Shown: positions 23,517 to 33,956 of the stretch, piece by piece
How positions within the stretch are numbered: position 1 is the first letter of the stretch
Layout: each line of letters begins with the position of its first letter
DNA from: Clostridia bacterium
GTDB lineage: Bacteria; Bacillota; Clostridia; Peptostreptococcales; Anaerovoracaceae
DNA: 64,000 nt
Assembly: GCA_910575405.1 (NCBI GenBank)
Contig: CAJTER010000021.1
Span: forward strand, 1 to 64,000
Direction: 5' to 3'
Position numbers and translations under genes: made by a program
Notes under the pieces: generated by a model
Seen by the model: the letters and a program-made list of their open reading frames with translations, nothing else
Database searches by the model: none
Told to the model about the DNA's origin: nothing

Positions 23517-24340
23517 CGTTTTTCCCCCACTTCTTCCAGTTCCAGGTTTTTAAATTTTACTTTAATTTCTTCATTGTGGAAAATGCGCTCAATCATGTTT
23601 ACAAAGTTTTCCGACAAGTCGCTGGCGTAAAACACATTCTCAAAGTCAGGCTGTTCTGCCAGCATATCCTTTTCCGAGAGAATCCGCTTCACGCTGTGAA
23701 CGATTTCCTCCGATGGATTGATGATCCGCAGCGCCGGGTAAAGCCGTTTGATATTGGAACGTATTAAGGGGTAATGGGTGCACCCTAAAACGACGGTGTC
23801 CAACCTGTTTTCCAGGATAAAATCATCCATATAATATTTAATCGTCAAATCCATGATGTCGTTTTGAATGATGCCTTCTTCAATAAGAGGTACAAATGCC
23901 GGGCACGGTGTCTCGTAAATATCCAGCTCATCATTAATATGATGCACCAGTTCTTTGTACTGGCCGCTCTGAATAGTGACCTTGGTGCCGATGATGCCGA
24001 TTTTGTTCATAATGGAGCAGGTTCTTGCGATTTTCTCTGCTGCCGGCTGTATAATGCCTACTACAGGTACATCCGGATACCGCTTTTGCAGCTCTGAAAG
24101 ACAGGTTGCGCTGACTGTGTTGCAGGCGATTACAATCATTTTGACGCCTTGATTCACAAGAAAGTCGGCAATCTGACTGGAAAAGCTGCGAATGGTAGAA
24201 GCTGCCTTAGAGCCATAAGGCGTTCTCGCCGTATCACCGAAATATATAATCCGTTCCTTTGGGAGCATTTTCATCAAATTTGGAATGCAGGTAAGTCCCC
24301 CCAGTCCAGAATCAAAAAAACCTATGGGTCTATTATCCAT
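23513..24340 (-). CDS. murI: Glutamate racemase
   Basis: Cytoplasmic cofactor-independent racemase making D-glutamate for peptidoglycan. FFDSGLGGLT near the N-terminus, catalytic cysteines in IACNTVSA (Cys73) and in GCTHYPL near residue 185. 275 residues, normal for the family. The start at 24,340 (MDNRPIGFFDSG) is preferred over an upstream in-frame start since it matches the family N-terminus and follows GGAAAGGAAAA. It overlaps the next gene by 4 bases. Confidence 0.95.
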   Translation of the reverse strand: MDNRPIGFFDSGLGGLTCIPNLMKMLPKERIIYFGDTARTPYGSKAASTIRSFSSQIADFLVNQGVKMIVIACNTVSATCLSELQKRYPDVPVVGIIQPAAEKIARTCSIMNKIGIIGTKVTIQSGQYKELVHHINDELDIYETPCPAFVPLIEEGIIQNDIMDLTIKYYMDDFILENRLDTVVLGCTHYPLIRSNIKRLYPALRIINPSEEIVHSVKRILSEKDMLAEQPDFENVFYASDLSENFVNMIERIFHNEEIKVKFKNLELEEVGEKR

Positions 24341-24567
24341 CCTAGTGATTTTCCTTTCCCTTTTGTGGTATAATAATGAGTATTGCAGATTATACAAACC
24401 CTTTTACTACTAAAGTACGTTTCATTATACGATAAAATTTCTCCTGCCGCAATCCTTCCCGGGATTTTTCACCACAAAATCCGCTGGGCAGGTCTGTGGG
24501 CAGGCAGATGCAGAGGGTGCAGGAAACGCGAATCAAATACGGATATATTCATAAGGAGGTTCATCAC

Positions 24568-26367
24568 ATGGGTGATAAAGCATTAAAAACAAGGGATCAG
24601 ATCGACAGTAAGTACAAGTGGAACATCGAAGCCATGTTTCCGGATGAAACGCAGATAGAAGCGGACATTGAGGATGTTCTTGCTCAGACAAAGGAATATG
24701 AACAGCTGGCAGGCCATTTGACAGAAAGCTCCGCAAGTCTTTTAAAGGCTCTGAAAAGCCGGGATGCTATATGGCAAAAGCTTGAAAAGGTATTCGTTTA
24801 TGCCCGCATGAGAAGAGATGAGGATAACAGAAGAACCCAGTATCAGGCAATGACGGATCGGTGCCAGACTGTGATTGCCCAGGTTTCTGCAGCCATGTCC
24901 TTTTTCACACCTGAGCTTTTGGACGCGCCCGAGGAAACGCTCCTCTCCTATATTAAGCAGGAGCCCGGACTGAAAGAATACGAATTTTTAATCCGGGATA
25001 TTCTCAGAGAAAAGGCTCATGTCCTGACTAAGGCAGAAGAAAATATTCTGGCTCAGATGAGCGAAATCACAGGCGCTACCAACGATATTTTCACTATGCT
25101 CAATAATGCGGATATCAAATTCGGAACCATTACGGATGAGGACGGCGATGAAGCAGAGCTGACCCACGGCAATTATATTACCTTTATGGAAAGCCATGAC
25201 CGGAGAGTGAGAAAGGATGCCTACGATCATATGTACGGCGCTTTTAAGTCTCTCATCAATACGATTTCCTCTGCCTATAATTACAATACAAAAACAGATG
25301 TCATCTCCGCCAGAATCCGCAAATACGATTCTGCCCGCCAGGCCGCTCTCTCAGGAGACAATATCCCAGAAGAGGTTTACGACAATCTGGTTAAAGTAGT
25401 AAATGACAATCTGCCTGCGGTGCACCGCTATATGGAAATCCGCAAAAAGATGCTGAATGTGGATAAGCTCTATATGTATGATGTCTACGTGCCTCTTGTG
25501 GAGCTTCCCAAAAAGGATATTCCTTATGAAGAGGCCCTCGACATTATGCGGGCAGGGCTCGCTCCTCTGGGCGAAGAATATATCTCCCGGATGAATGCCG
25601 GGCTGAAGGAAGGCTGGATCGATGTTTATGAAAATGAAGGAAAAACAAGCGGCGCTTACAGCTTTGGAAGCTATGACAGCATGCCTTACATTCTTCTCAA
25701 CTACACGGATACGCTGAAGGATGTCTTTACTATTGTCCATGAAATGGGCCATTCCATGCACTCCAGTTATACCAGAGAAGCACAGCCCTATATTTACGGC
25801 AGTCATTCCATTTTTACAGCCGAGGTAGCCTCAACTGTTAACGAATCCCTGCTGATGCGCCACCTTTTGGACAAGGAAACCGATCCGAAGATGCGCAAAT
25901 ATCTGCTGAACTTATATATTGAAGAGTTCCGCACGACTCTCTTCCGCCAGACCATGTTTGCCGAGTTTGAACAGCTGACTCACAAGGCCATTGAGGATGG
26001 AGAAGTCCTCACAGCCGAATGGATGTGCGAGGAATATCAAAAGCTCAATGACAAGTATTTTGGACCAGCAGTAGAACAGGATGATACCATCCGCTATGAA
26101 TGGGCGCGTATTCCGCATTTTTACAATGCCTTTTACGTTTACAAATATGCCACCGGTTATTCGGCCGCAACCGCGATTTCCAGTAAAATCCTAAAGGAAG
26201 GCGCCCCGGCCAGAGACGCTTATATTGAATTTCTGAAAACCGGTGAAAGCGACCACCCCATTGAGCTTCTCAAGCTGGCGGGAGTCGATATGAGCAGCCC
26301 GCAGCCCATACAGCAGGCCATGGAAACCTTCCGCGGCCTTGTCGAAGAATTTGAACAGCTGGTATAA
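24568..26367 (+). CDS. pepF: Oligoendopeptidase F (M3B metallopeptidase)
   Basis: Cytoplasmic zinc peptidase that trims short peptides. The zinc motif HEMGH has His391, Glu392 and His395, with a further Glu in SHSIFTAEVAST downstream. 599 residues, usual for PepF. Start ATG 24,568 has AAGGAGG seven to eight bases upstream. It heads a plus-strand set with nadK and rluA, the next start lying two bases after its stop. Confidence 0.95.
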   Translation: MGDKALKTRDQIDSKYKWNIEAMFPDETQIEADIEDVLAQTKEYEQLAGHLTESSASLLKALKSRDAIWQKLEKVFVYARMRRDEDNRRTQYQAMTDRCQTVIAQVSAAMSFFTPELLDAPEETLLSYIKQEPGLKEYEFLIRDILREKAHVLTKAEENILAQMSEITGATNDIFTMLNNADIKFGTITDEDGDEAELTHGNYITFMESHDRRVRKDAYDHMYGAFKSLINTISSAYNYNTKTDVISARIRKYDSARQAALSGDNIPEEVYDNLVKVVNDNLPAVHRYMEIRKKMLNVDKLYMYDVYVPLVELPKKDIPYEEALDIMRAGLAPLGEEYISRMNAGLKEGWIDVYENEGKTSGAYSFGSYDSMPYILLNYTDTLKDVFTIVHEMGHSMHSSYTREAQPYIYGSHSIFTAEVASTVNESLLMRHLLDKETDPKMRKYLLNLYIEEFRTTLFRQTMFAEFEQLTHKAIEDGEVLTAEWMCEEYQKLNDKYFGPAVEQDDTIRYEWARIPHFYNAFYVYKYATGYSAATAISSKILKEGAPARDAYIEFLKTGESDHPIELLKLAGVDMSSPQPIQQAMETFRGLVEEFEQLV

Positions 26368-26369
26368 CC

Positions 26370-27179
26370 ATGAGAACGATAAACGTATTTACAAACGGCA
26401 CTGAGGTGTCGAAAAAGACAAAAGCGATTTTAGTAGAAAAGTTTGAAAAAAACGGGTTTACTGTGGGGGAAAAATGCTCCCCCGACAGTGAGCTCCTGGT
26501 ATGCATCGGCGGTGACGGAGCCTTTCTTCAGGCCGTACATACCTACCATTTTCCTTCCATCCCCATTATCGGCGTCAATACCGGGCATCTGGGTTTTTTC
26601 CAGGAAATTTCCCCCGATGATCCCGGTCAGCTGGATGCCTTTATCCGGGATTACAAGGCTGGGCGCTATACCCTGCAGCAGTTGAGCACCGTACAGGCTG
26701 TGGTCACCACTCCTGATGGAGAAAAGCATGTTCACCGGGGCCTCAATGAAATCGTCATCCGCGGAAATCATTCCTATTCAGTTCATCTGGATATTTCCAT
26801 CGGAAACAGCCCCATTGAGAAATTCAGTGGCGACGGCATCCTGGTGGCCACCTCTGCTGGAAGCACTGCCTACAATTACTCGCTGGGTGGCTCTATCGTA
26901 GATCCCCGCATCCGGCTTTTGCAGGTGACGCCCATTGCGCCTATGAATACAACGGCTTACCGCTCCTTCACCTCCAGCATTCTCCTGCCTTCTGAGCTTT
27001 CTCTGGGCATTGTGCCGGAGCTGGGCAAGGGAGCGGAAATTCTGCTGATGAACGACGGTATTGAGCACGCTTACGAAGAAACCTGCGAAATCAAAATCGA
27101 ATTTTCGGATACCATTATCAACCTGCTGCGATTCGAGTCCTATGATTTTTGGGACAAGGTAAAAACAAAATTTTTATAG
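26370..27179 (+). CDS. nadK: NAD kinase
   Basis: Phosphorylates NAD to NADP in the cytoplasm. Motifs: GGDGAFL (catalytic Asp49), NTGHLGFF, LNEIVIRG and GDGILVATSAGSTAYN. 269 residues, complete. Start ATG follows the pepF stop with almost no gap and lacks a strong ribosome site, so coupled translation is likely. Confidence 0.95.
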   Translation: MRTINVFTNGTEVSKKTKAILVEKFEKNGFTVGEKCSPDSELLVCIGGDGAFLQAVHTYHFPSIPIIGVNTGHLGFFQEISPDDPGQLDAFIRDYKAGRYTLQQLSTVQAVVTTPDGEKHVHRGLNEIVIRGNHSYSVHLDISIGNSPIEKFSGDGILVATSAGSTAYNYSLGGSIVDPRIRLLQVTPIAPMNTTAYRSFTSSILLPSELSLGIVPELGKGAEILLMNDGIEHAYEETCEIKIEFSDTIINLLRFESYDFWDKVKTKFL

Positions 27180-27187
27180 GGAGCATT

Positions 27188-28087
27188 ATGACGGAATTTA
27201 AATATATCATTACAGAGGAAGATCGTGATTTGGATATTAAAGGCGTGCTGCGCCAGCACTTTCAGTTTTCCGCCCGCACGAGGAATAAAATCAAGCGAGA
27301 AAAGCTGGTACGCCTCAATGGAAAGGAAGTGGCAGGCTGGATCCGCACAAAGCCGGGGGATGTTGTCAGCATCTGCTTCCCCGAGGAACGCAGCAACTTT
27401 GTGCCGGAGGATATTCCCCTTTCCATTATATATGAAGATAGCAGTCTGCTGATTATCAATAAGCAGCCCGGTCTCATCGTTCATCCTACCAAGGGACATG
27501 TGGGACATACGCTGGCAAATGGAATTATGAAGTACATACTGGACTCGGACCAAACCTTTAAAATACGGTTTATGAACCGCCTGGACATGGACACCTCAGG
27601 CGTTATTGCAGTAGCAAAAAATTCTCACTGTCAGGCCAGCTTTATGAAGCAGAGTCAGGCGGGCGTTGTGGAAAAACAGTATCTTGCTATTGTAAAGGGC
27701 ATTGTGACAGCGGATAACGGAACCATCGATCTCCCTATCGGCCAGCCGGATCCAGAGCGGGTAGAGCGGGCCGTTACGGAAGACGGCGCCCCTTCCCTCA
27801 CCCATTACCGGGTCCTAGAGCGATACCGCGCCGGCTATTCCCTAGTGGAACTTTCCCTGGAAACAGGCCGCACCCATCAGATACGGGTTCACATGGCCCA
27901 CATCGGCCATCCAGTTGTCAGCGATCATCTCTACGGGGAGACGAACCCCTTCCTCATCGAACGCCAGGCGCTCCACGCCAGAAGGCTCGCTCTGATCCAT
28001 CCGGTAACAAACGAGCCCGTGGATTTTGAAGCAGAGCTGCCGGATGACATGAAGCGCCTCATCGAAATGCTCAAGCGGCCCTCTTAA
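27188..28087 (+). CDS. RluA-type pseudouridine synthase
   Basis: RNA pseudouridine synthase of the RluA group; the RNA target is not predictable from sequence. An S4-like N-terminal domain (RNKIKREKLVRLNGKEVAGW) precedes the catalytic motif RLDMDTSG with the conserved Asp, and HQIRVHMAHIGHPV follows. 299 residues. Start 27,188 has GGGAG before it. It ends the pepF-nadK operon and converges on the lipoprotein gene. Confidence 0.92.
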   Translation: MTEFKYIITEEDRDLDIKGVLRQHFQFSARTRNKIKREKLVRLNGKEVAGWIRTKPGDVVSICFPEERSNFVPEDIPLSIIYEDSSLLIINKQPGLIVHPTKGHVGHTLANGIMKYILDSDQTFKIRFMNRLDMDTSGVIAVAKNSHCQASFMKQSQAGVVEKQYLAIVKGIVTADNGTIDLPIGQPDPERVERAVTEDGAPSLTHYRVLERYRAGYSLVELSLETGRTHQIRVHMAHIGHPVVSDHLYGETNPFLIERQALHARRLALIHPVTNEPVDFEAELPDDMKRLIEMLKRPS

Positions 28088-28099
28088 ACGATGTTCCTT

Positions 28100-29569
28100 T
28101 TAATCACTCACTTGTTTTAATAATTCATACGGTTTTAGTGAAGTTTGATTGTAATGAATTCTGGTTAAAGCATAGCGCAGTAAGCGTGCCTTGTCTTTAG
28201 CCAGTTTTTTTACATTATACTTTAAAAAGGCATTGGCATCATCACAGGTGTACTTTTGTGTATCTTTGCCGCTGCGGATTTCCACATAATCCAGATTTTC
28301 AATCAGACCCAGCAGGTAAATGGCCTCCGAATCAAAATCCAACTTTTTAAAGTTTTTCACAGGCTCCGTATAGCAGACGGCAAGGCCGTAGGGCTCTTTT
28401 TTGGTATCCAGCTCTATGGTGTATGGGCCGCACTCTTTGAAGTCCGTTTCCTGCAGCAGGCGCCCCACCGCCGAGTTGTCGCCCACGTATTGCAGCCTGT
28501 TTTCCCAGAGACCGTTTACCTTGGCTTCTATTTCTTTTTCATCTGTCAGAGAGTTGAGAATCGCCGTATAGCTGACATGCTCATCATATGGCGCAAAGAA
28601 ACAGGAATCCGCATTGCCCTTCTTATCCTGCAAAAAGACGGCTGACATATTCTCCTTGTAGACTTCACGGCTCTCCTGAGGAGCCATGGTCAGTCTTACA
28701 TCCGTCTGAATGGCCGTCCCTATAGCGGAATCGATCTTCTTTTTCCTTACAATCTGGATATCTGCATCCATATCTTTTGAGATACCCGGACTCAGGAGTT
28801 CCCGGATGGTCTGCTCCATCAGCGGCTCATCCAGCTTTTGGGGCTTCATTTCATAGACGGTCAGAGCCTCCATGTTTTCGGAGGTATAAAGAACTTGATT
28901 TTTCATTTCTGTTCTGGTGCTCCAGCTTTGAAGGGAAAAGACATAGCCTGCCGCCTGTCCCGTATTTGCCGCAAAGACCTCCGGATCCTCCTTATCCGTC
29001 AGATGGACGGAGTCCAGCAGCTTCTCATATTCCTGCTTCATGTTTTCATAAGCATCGTCCGAGCGGCAGATGCCCTTCAGGGTATAGATGCCCATATCCG
29101 TCTTAAAAGCGGTGAGAGTGGCATGTCCTGTTTCACCTGGCTTTTGAGGCTCTACGCTGGAAGCTCCCGTCACTTCCCAGATATAGGTCTGTTGCTTTGC
29201 CGGCAGCTTGCCTGCTCCCAGCTCTGTATCCTTCAGCTTTTGCTCTATCTGCGCATCCTCTTCTAACACACTCAGAGACAGGGACTCTTTCATAGCCTCC
29301 TCCAGATCTCCATCCACTCCCGCGGAAAAGCGCACGCTGAGCCGGAAGCCATCGTATTGATAAGCCTTTTCCCTTGGATCCGATAATTGGGAAAACGAAG
29401 TTACCGTTTTGCTTCCACTCTTGCTTTCATCTATCCAATAGGCAGCTTCAAATACCTGCTGGTTTGCCTCAGAAGAGCGTTCCGCCTCTTTTGAACCGGA
29501 ATCAGAGCCGCAGCTGCAGATGAAAAGCAGACTCGCCGCAAGGCAAAGTAAGAATAAAATTCGTTTCAT
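28100..29569 (-). CDS. Predicted lipoprotein of unknown function
   Basis: 489 residues with a signal peptide (MKRILFLLCLAASLLF) and lipobox ICSC, so Cys20 would be lipidated after cleavage. The mature protein is hydrophilic with no recognised domain. A -35 TTTACA and -10 TATACT, 18 bases apart, lie upstream near 29,666-29,696. Likely anchored on the outer face of the membrane. Confidence 0.75.
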   Translation of the reverse strand: MKRILFLLCLAASLLFICSCGSDSGSKEAERSSEANQQVFEAAYWIDESKSGSKTVTSFSQLSDPREKAYQYDGFRLSVRFSAGVDGDLEEAMKESLSLSVLEEDAQIEQKLKDTELGAGKLPAKQQTYIWEVTGASSVEPQKPGETGHATLTAFKTDMGIYTLKGICRSDDAYENMKQEYEKLLDSVHLTDKEDPEVFAANTGQAAGYVFSLQSWSTRTEMKNQVLYTSENMEALTVYEMKPQKLDEPLMEQTIRELLSPGISKDMDADIQIVRKKKIDSAIGTAIQTDVRLTMAPQESREVYKENMSAVFLQDKKGNADSCFFAPYDEHVSYTAILNSLTDEKEIEAKVNGLWENRLQYVGDNSAVGRLLQETDFKECGPYTIELDTKKEPYGLAVCYTEPVKNFKKLDFDSEAIYLLGLIENLDYVEIRSGKDTQKYTCDDANAFLKYNVKKLAKDKARLLRYALTRIHYNQTSLKPYELLKQVSD

Positions 29570-29715
29570 AATTCTTTACATGGCAAATGCCACGTATCCT
29601 CCTTTCTCTGTTTACACACTTACTACACGATCTATATCAGGGAAATTTATACATTTCTTGTTGCTAGTATAGCATATTTCACAATCTTCTGTAAAGTACA
29701 AAAAAAGATTCACCC

Positions 29716-29744
29716 TTTACGAATCAAGAGGATAAGCCTATAAT
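29716..29744 (+). promoter_or_regulatory. Promoter of the alpha/beta hydrolase gene
   Basis: TTTACG (29,716-29,721), 17-base spacer, TATAAT (29,739-29,744), about 30 bases before the start codon. Confidence 0.7.
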
Positions 29745-29774
29745 AAAAGAAAAACGAAAAGGAGTGATGTGCCA

Positions 29775-30602
29775 ATGGCTTATTTTGAAACAACAGACAA
29801 GTGTAAAATCTATTATGAAGAGCATGGCAGCGGTGAGCCCCTGATTTTCATCCACGGCTGGTCCTGCAACCACAAGTTCTTCAAGTATCAGATCGAAGAG
29901 TTCGCTAAGAACTACCGGGTAATTCTGTACGATTTCAGAGGACACGGCCAGTCCGACCGTTCCGAGGCAACGGAGCGGGGAATGTGCCTCAAGCGTTTTG
30001 CTGCAGATCTCCACGAGCTCATTGAACACTTAGGGCTTGATGATGTTTGTACAGTAGGCTGGTCTATGGGAACCAGTACCCTTTTAGCTTATGCCCGTGC
30101 GTATAACTGTCAGTATCTGAAGAAAATGTGCTTTATCGATATGACGCCAAAACTGTTAAATGATGATGAGTGGAAGCTGGGGCAGAGCTGTACGTTTGAC
30201 ATGCCGCAAAATCTGGCCTTTATGTCCCTTCTGGCTGTCAGCTGGGAAATGGCAGCAAAGATGTTTGTACCGAATGTTTTTGCAAAGGGATATGATCAAA
30301 ACTCGGAGGAATACAAATGGGTCATCAATGAAGCCTTGGACAATACGCCCCACTGTATGATGAATATGTGGGTTTCCATGGCTGCTGAGGATTTTCGCAA
30401 CGTTCTTCCCACAATTAAAATCCCTGTACTTCTTACCTACAGCGGTGATGGCCTGATTTATGGACCATCCCATGGTGAATATATGAGGGATAATCTGGGC
30501 GGCGAAAGCAAGCTGGTCATCTTCCCCGGCTGCGGACACGGTCTGTTCCTGGAGGATCCGGAAAAATTCAATAAAGAGCTTGCAGATTTCCTCAAAGCAT
30601 AA
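29775..30602 (+). CDS. Alpha/beta hydrolase
   Basis: Cytoplasmic hydrolase of 275 residues; substrate unknown. Oxyanion segment IHGWSC near residue 26, nucleophile elbow GWSMGT with Ser97, and catalytic His in GCGHGLFLE near the C-terminus. No signal peptide. Start ATG 29,775 is preferred over a GTG six bases upstream that sits too close to GGAG. It is monocistronic, with its own promoter and terminator. Confidence 0.88.
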   Translation: MAYFETTDKCKIYYEEHGSGEPLIFIHGWSCNHKFFKYQIEEFAKNYRVILYDFRGHGQSDRSEATERGMCLKRFAADLHELIEHLGLDDVCTVGWSMGTSTLLAYARAYNCQYLKKMCFIDMTPKLLNDDEWKLGQSCTFDMPQNLAFMSLLAVSWEMAAKMFVPNVFAKGYDQNSEEYKWVINEALDNTPHCMMNMWVSMAAEDFRNVLPTIKIPVLLTYSGDGLIYGPSHGEYMRDNLGGESKLVIFPGCGHGLFLEDPEKFNKELADFLKA

Positions 30603-30606
30603 TCAG

Positions 30607-30643
30607 AAAATCCCGCATCCGTTTTCCCTTGGATGCGGGATTT
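30607..30643. terminator. Bidirectional terminator between converging genes
   Basis: AAATCCCGCATCC and GGATGCGGGATTT form a 13-base stem followed by T7 on the plus strand and T-rich sequence on the minus strand. Confidence 0.9.
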
Positions 30644-30645
30644 TT

Positions 30646-31674
30646 TTACTCCATACTTTGTATCAGATCGATATTTTTCAGTTCAAAATCGTTAAGCTCA
30701 CTTACGTTCTGACTGTCAAAGGTTTCCGGATCAATGTCTCCGCTGTACCATTGCTTGCTTTCAAAATAGGCGGCAAGAGCCGGATCATTGAACTGTCTTC
30801 CGTGTCTTGCCAGTATTTCGTTTCTGGCAATCCGCAGCTCCTCCGGTGTCATTCCTTCCAGATCCTCCGGTATCAAATATCTGCTGTCGCTGTCCGGCAG
30901 AATGTAGTCATCGTCCGTCCGATTTTCCGATGTTTCCTCCGTTTCCTTCTGCGGCTTTTCCGCTTTCTGCTGCTTTTTCTTTTTCGGAAGAGAATTGGAA
31001 ACCTTTACAACCTGGTAATGAACCGGCTTGTCCTTGTTGATGATGCTCTTCCATTCAATATCCCTACCGTGGAAGGTCAGCACGCCGTTTCCACTGTTTC
31101 CATAGCCATCGTTTGAAAAGCTATAATAAGCGGCGCCATCTTTCAGCACTGCTCCCACCTCTTCTGCCCGAATGCTGCGCTCTCCCCTGCTGTCATAAAA
31201 TCCCATGGAAATTTTCATGGTGCTGCCGTCAATTTCCCGAATCTCCAGCTTAACTCCGCCCTCTTTTTCTACATCCTCTCCTGCCCGTTCCTGCCAGACG
31301 CCGATATAATCGTTATAATCCATTGCACTGGGGCTGCGAAAGAGAGAACTGTTCATCACAACTACCGCAATGCAGATCAGCAGGATAACGATAATGCCAA
31401 TGCCGATAAATCTGGGTGGAATGGGAAATTCTTTATCTTTTTCAGAACGCAGTTTAAAACTGGATTCTTCCGTTTGTTCTTCTTGTTCTTCTGTCTCAGT
31501 TGAAAGAGACTTTTTTTCCTTTTCTTCTATTTCCTGTTTCATGTCTACTTTTATTTCTTCTTCGTTTTTTGTTTCTTCCTTGTCCTTTTGATTTTCCTGT
31601 CCGGTCGGAGCCCCGCAGTATTTGCAGAACTGGCTCCTGTTACTGATCTTTTTCAAACATTTTTTGCAATACAT
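30646..31674 (-). CDS. Zinc-ribbon membrane protein with YARHG domain
   Basis: 342 residues. N-terminal zinc ribbon (CKKCLKKISNRSQFCKYCG), an acidic/glutamate-rich linker, one membrane segment (IGIGIIVILLICIAVVVM, about 91-108), an extracellular part, and a C-terminal YARHG domain (RIARNEILARHGRQF). Proteins with this layout are common in Clostridia and probably sense or bind at the cell surface; no role is proven. Start ATG 31,674. Confidence 0.82.
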   Translation of the reverse strand: MYCKKCLKKISNRSQFCKYCGAPTGQENQKDKEETKNEEEIKVDMKQEIEEKEKKSLSTETEEQEEQTEESSFKLRSEKDKEFPIPPRFIGIGIIVILLICIAVVVMNSSLFRSPSAMDYNDYIGVWQERAGEDVEKEGGVKLEIREIDGSTMKISMGFYDSRGERSIRAEEVGAVLKDGAAYYSFSNDGYGNSGNGVLTFHGRDIEWKSIINKDKPVHYQVVKVSNSLPKKKKQQKAEKPQKETEETSENRTDDDYILPDSDSRYLIPEDLEGMTPEELRIARNEILARHGRQFNDPALAAYFESKQWYSGDIDPETFDSQNVSELNDFELKNIDLIQSME

Positions 31675-31767
31675 ACTGTTCCCCTGAGTCCATTATAATG
31701 AATCAATGCTGTAATCTATTGATTATAACCCAACAGGAGCATATAAGTCAATTTTTCCACAAAATAT

Positions 31768-32805
31768 TTATAAGATTATCATAGCATCTCCATAACTAAA
31801 GAAGCGATATTTCTCCTCCACAGCCTGATTGTAAATATCTAAAATGCGCTCTCTGTCATAAAAGGCAGAAATCAGCATGAGCAGCGTTGATTTGGGCAGA
31901 TGAAAATTCGTAATAAGCGCATCCACCAGCTTGAATTTGTAGCCGGGATAAATGAAGATACCCGTGCTACCTCCCCCTTCTTCTATTCCGTAGGCTCCAT
32001 GTTTTAAAACGGCGGCGCTCTCTAGGGTTCTGGCCGATGTGGTTCCTACGGAAACGATCCTGCCGCCAGCCGCTCTTGCCCGGTTGATCTGCTGCGCATT
32101 TTCCGCCGTAATATGATACTCCTCAAAGTGCATCTGGTGCTCTTCGATATTCTGGCACTTTACAGGGCGAAACGTTCCGATTCCCACATGAAGCGTTACA
32201 TAGGCAATGGAAATTCCTTTATCCTGTGCTTTTTGCAAAAGCTCCATTGTAAAATGAAGCCCTGCTGTAGGGGCTGCAACGGATCCCTCTTCCCGGCAGT
32301 AAACCGTCTGATATCGTTTGCTATCCTCCTCACTGCTTTCCCGCTCAATATAGGGTGGAAGGGGCATTTTTCCAAGCTCCTCTAAGCGCTCCATAAAGAT
32401 TCCGCTGTACTTAAAATCCGCAATGCGCGTTCCATCCTGCCCGTAATCTGTGATTTCCGCTTTAAAATCCGGTGAAAAGACCACCGTATCCCCTGGTTTC
32501 AGCCGCTTTCCCGGCTTTACCATAGTCTCCCATTTATCTCCGGAAATGCGCTTTATCAGAAGGAATTCTACCTTTGCACCGGTTTTCTCCTTTACGCCAA
32601 AGAGTCTGGCGGGAAGCACCTTGGAGTTGTTGAGAACAAGGCAGTCGCCCGGCTGCAGATAGTCCAGCACATCGTAAAAGTGTTTATGTTCGATCTGGCC
32701 TGTGTCTCTGTGAACAGCCAAAAGCCGTGAACCATCCCGTTTATCTGCCGGCCTTTGGGCAATCAGCTCCTGGGGCAGATGATAATCAAATTCATTTATG
32801 TTCAT
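31768..32805 (-). CDS. queA: AdoMet:tRNA ribosyltransferase-isomerase
   Basis: Forms epoxyqueuosine in tRNA by transferring the ribosyl part of AdoMet. 345 residues; [14 protein letters not shown] at the start, [12 protein letters not shown], and [16 protein letters not shown] at the end are family signatures. Start lies five bases downstream of the ruvB stop region, so it is cotranscribed with ruvCAB, a common arrangement. Confidence 0.95.
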   Translation of the reverse strand: MNINEFDYHLPQELIAQRPADKRDGSRLLAVHRDTGQIEHKHFYDVLDYLQPGDCLVLNNSKVLPARLFGVKEKTGAKVEFLLIKRISGDKWETMVKPGKRLKPGDTVVFSPDFKAEITDYGQDGTRIADFKYSGIFMERLEELGKMPLPPYIERESSEEDSKRYQTVYCREEGSVAAPTAGLHFTMELLQKAQDKGISIAYVTLHVGIGTFRPVKCQNIEEHQMHFEEYHITAENAQQINRARAAGGRIVSVGTTSARTLESAAVLKHGAYGIEEGGGSTGIFIYPGYKFKLVDALITNFHLPKSTLLMLISAFYDRERILDIYNQAVEEKYRFFSYGDAMIIL

Positions 32806-32809
32806 TTCG

Positions 32810-33850
32810 TTATTCCTCTATTTTCATTTTAACCTGCTCGGCCTGTTCTTCCTCGCAGGCGATCCCCAGATGGCGATAGGCCAGTTCGGAAACAACCCTC
32901 CCCTTCTGTGTTCTATGCAGAAAGCCTGCCTGAATCAGATAGGGCTCGTAAACATCCTCAATGGTCACCCGTTCTTCTCCAATTGATGCAGCAATGGTAT
33001 CAATTCCCACCGGTCCGCCTTTGAATCGTTCAATAATGGTCCTCAAAATTTCCCGGTCAAGACTTTCAAGGCCCATGGGATCCACGCCCAGCGCTTTCAG
33101 GGCCTGCTCTGTAATAGGAAGATCGATCGTTCCATTTCCCTTTACCTGGGAAAAATCCCGGACTCGTTTCAGCATACGGTTTGCTACCCTGGGTGTTCCC
33201 CTGGATCGCTTTGCCATTTCCTGCAGAGATGCCTGATCCGTTTCTACCTTTAAAAGACCAGCCGAGCGGTGTATAATGCTCATCAGTTCTTCTGTCGTAT
33301 ACATTTCAAACTTGCAGCTGACACCGAACCGATCCCTCAGCGGCGCGGAAAGACTTCCTGCACGGGTGGTCGCTCCAACTAAGGTGAACCTGGCAATATC
33401 CAGACGGATGGAACGCGCGGAAGGCCCTTTTCCTATAACAATATCCAGAGCAAAGTCCTCCATTGCCGAGTAGAGAACCTCCTCTACCTGCCGGTTTAAT
33501 CTGTGTATTTCATCAATAAAGAGCACATCGTTTTCATTGAGATTTGTCAGTATGGCTGCCAGATCCCCTGCCCGCTCAATAGCAGGCCCGGATGTGATCC
33601 GCAGATCAACCCCCAGTTCATTGGCAATAATGCCTGCAAGTGTGGTTTTTCCAAGCCCTGGAGGGCCATAAAACAGCACGTGATCCAGAGGTTCTCCCCG
33701 GAGCTTTGCAGCTTCAATAAAAATTTTCAGATTTTCCGTCGCCTTTTTCTGGCCAATATAATCGTCCAGTGTCTGTGGCCTTAAAGAGAATTCTGCCAGT
33801 TCCTCATGTTCTTCTGCGCTGGCCGCAGTAATTCGTTCTTCGTATTCCAT
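32810..33850 (-). CDS. ruvB: Holliday junction helicase RuvB
   Basis: AAA+ motor for branch migration with RuvA. Walker A GPPGLGKT at about 62-69, Walker [11 protein letters not shown], sensor segments [21 protein letters not shown], and C-terminal winged helix. The start at 33,850 ([11 protein letters not shown]) matches family length at 346 residues; an in-frame start at 33,916 has no ribosome site. Confidence 0.95.
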   Translation of the reverse strand: MEYEERITAASAEEHEELAEFSLRPQTLDDYIGQKKATENLKIFIEAAKLRGEPLDHVLFYGPPGLGKTTLAGIIANELGVDLRITSGPAIERAGDLAAILTNLNENDVLFIDEIHRLNRQVEEVLYSAMEDFALDIVIGKGPSARSIRLDIARFTLVGATTRAGSLSAPLRDRFGVSCKFEMYTTEELMSIIHRSAGLLKVETDQASLQEMAKRSRGTPRVANRMLKRVRDFSQVKGNGTIDLPITEQALKALGVDPMGLESLDREILRTIIERFKGGPVGIDTIAASIGEERVTIEDVYEPYLIQAGFLHRTQKGRVVSELAYRHLGIACEEEQAEQVKMKIEE

Positions 33851-33956
33851 AACTTCTTCTTTCTGATTTTCCACTGGTTTATGACTGGTTGCCTCTGACA
33901 AGTTCAGGCGAATCATTCAGACAGCCCAAGAACCTATATTCCAGCTTCAGTCCTTG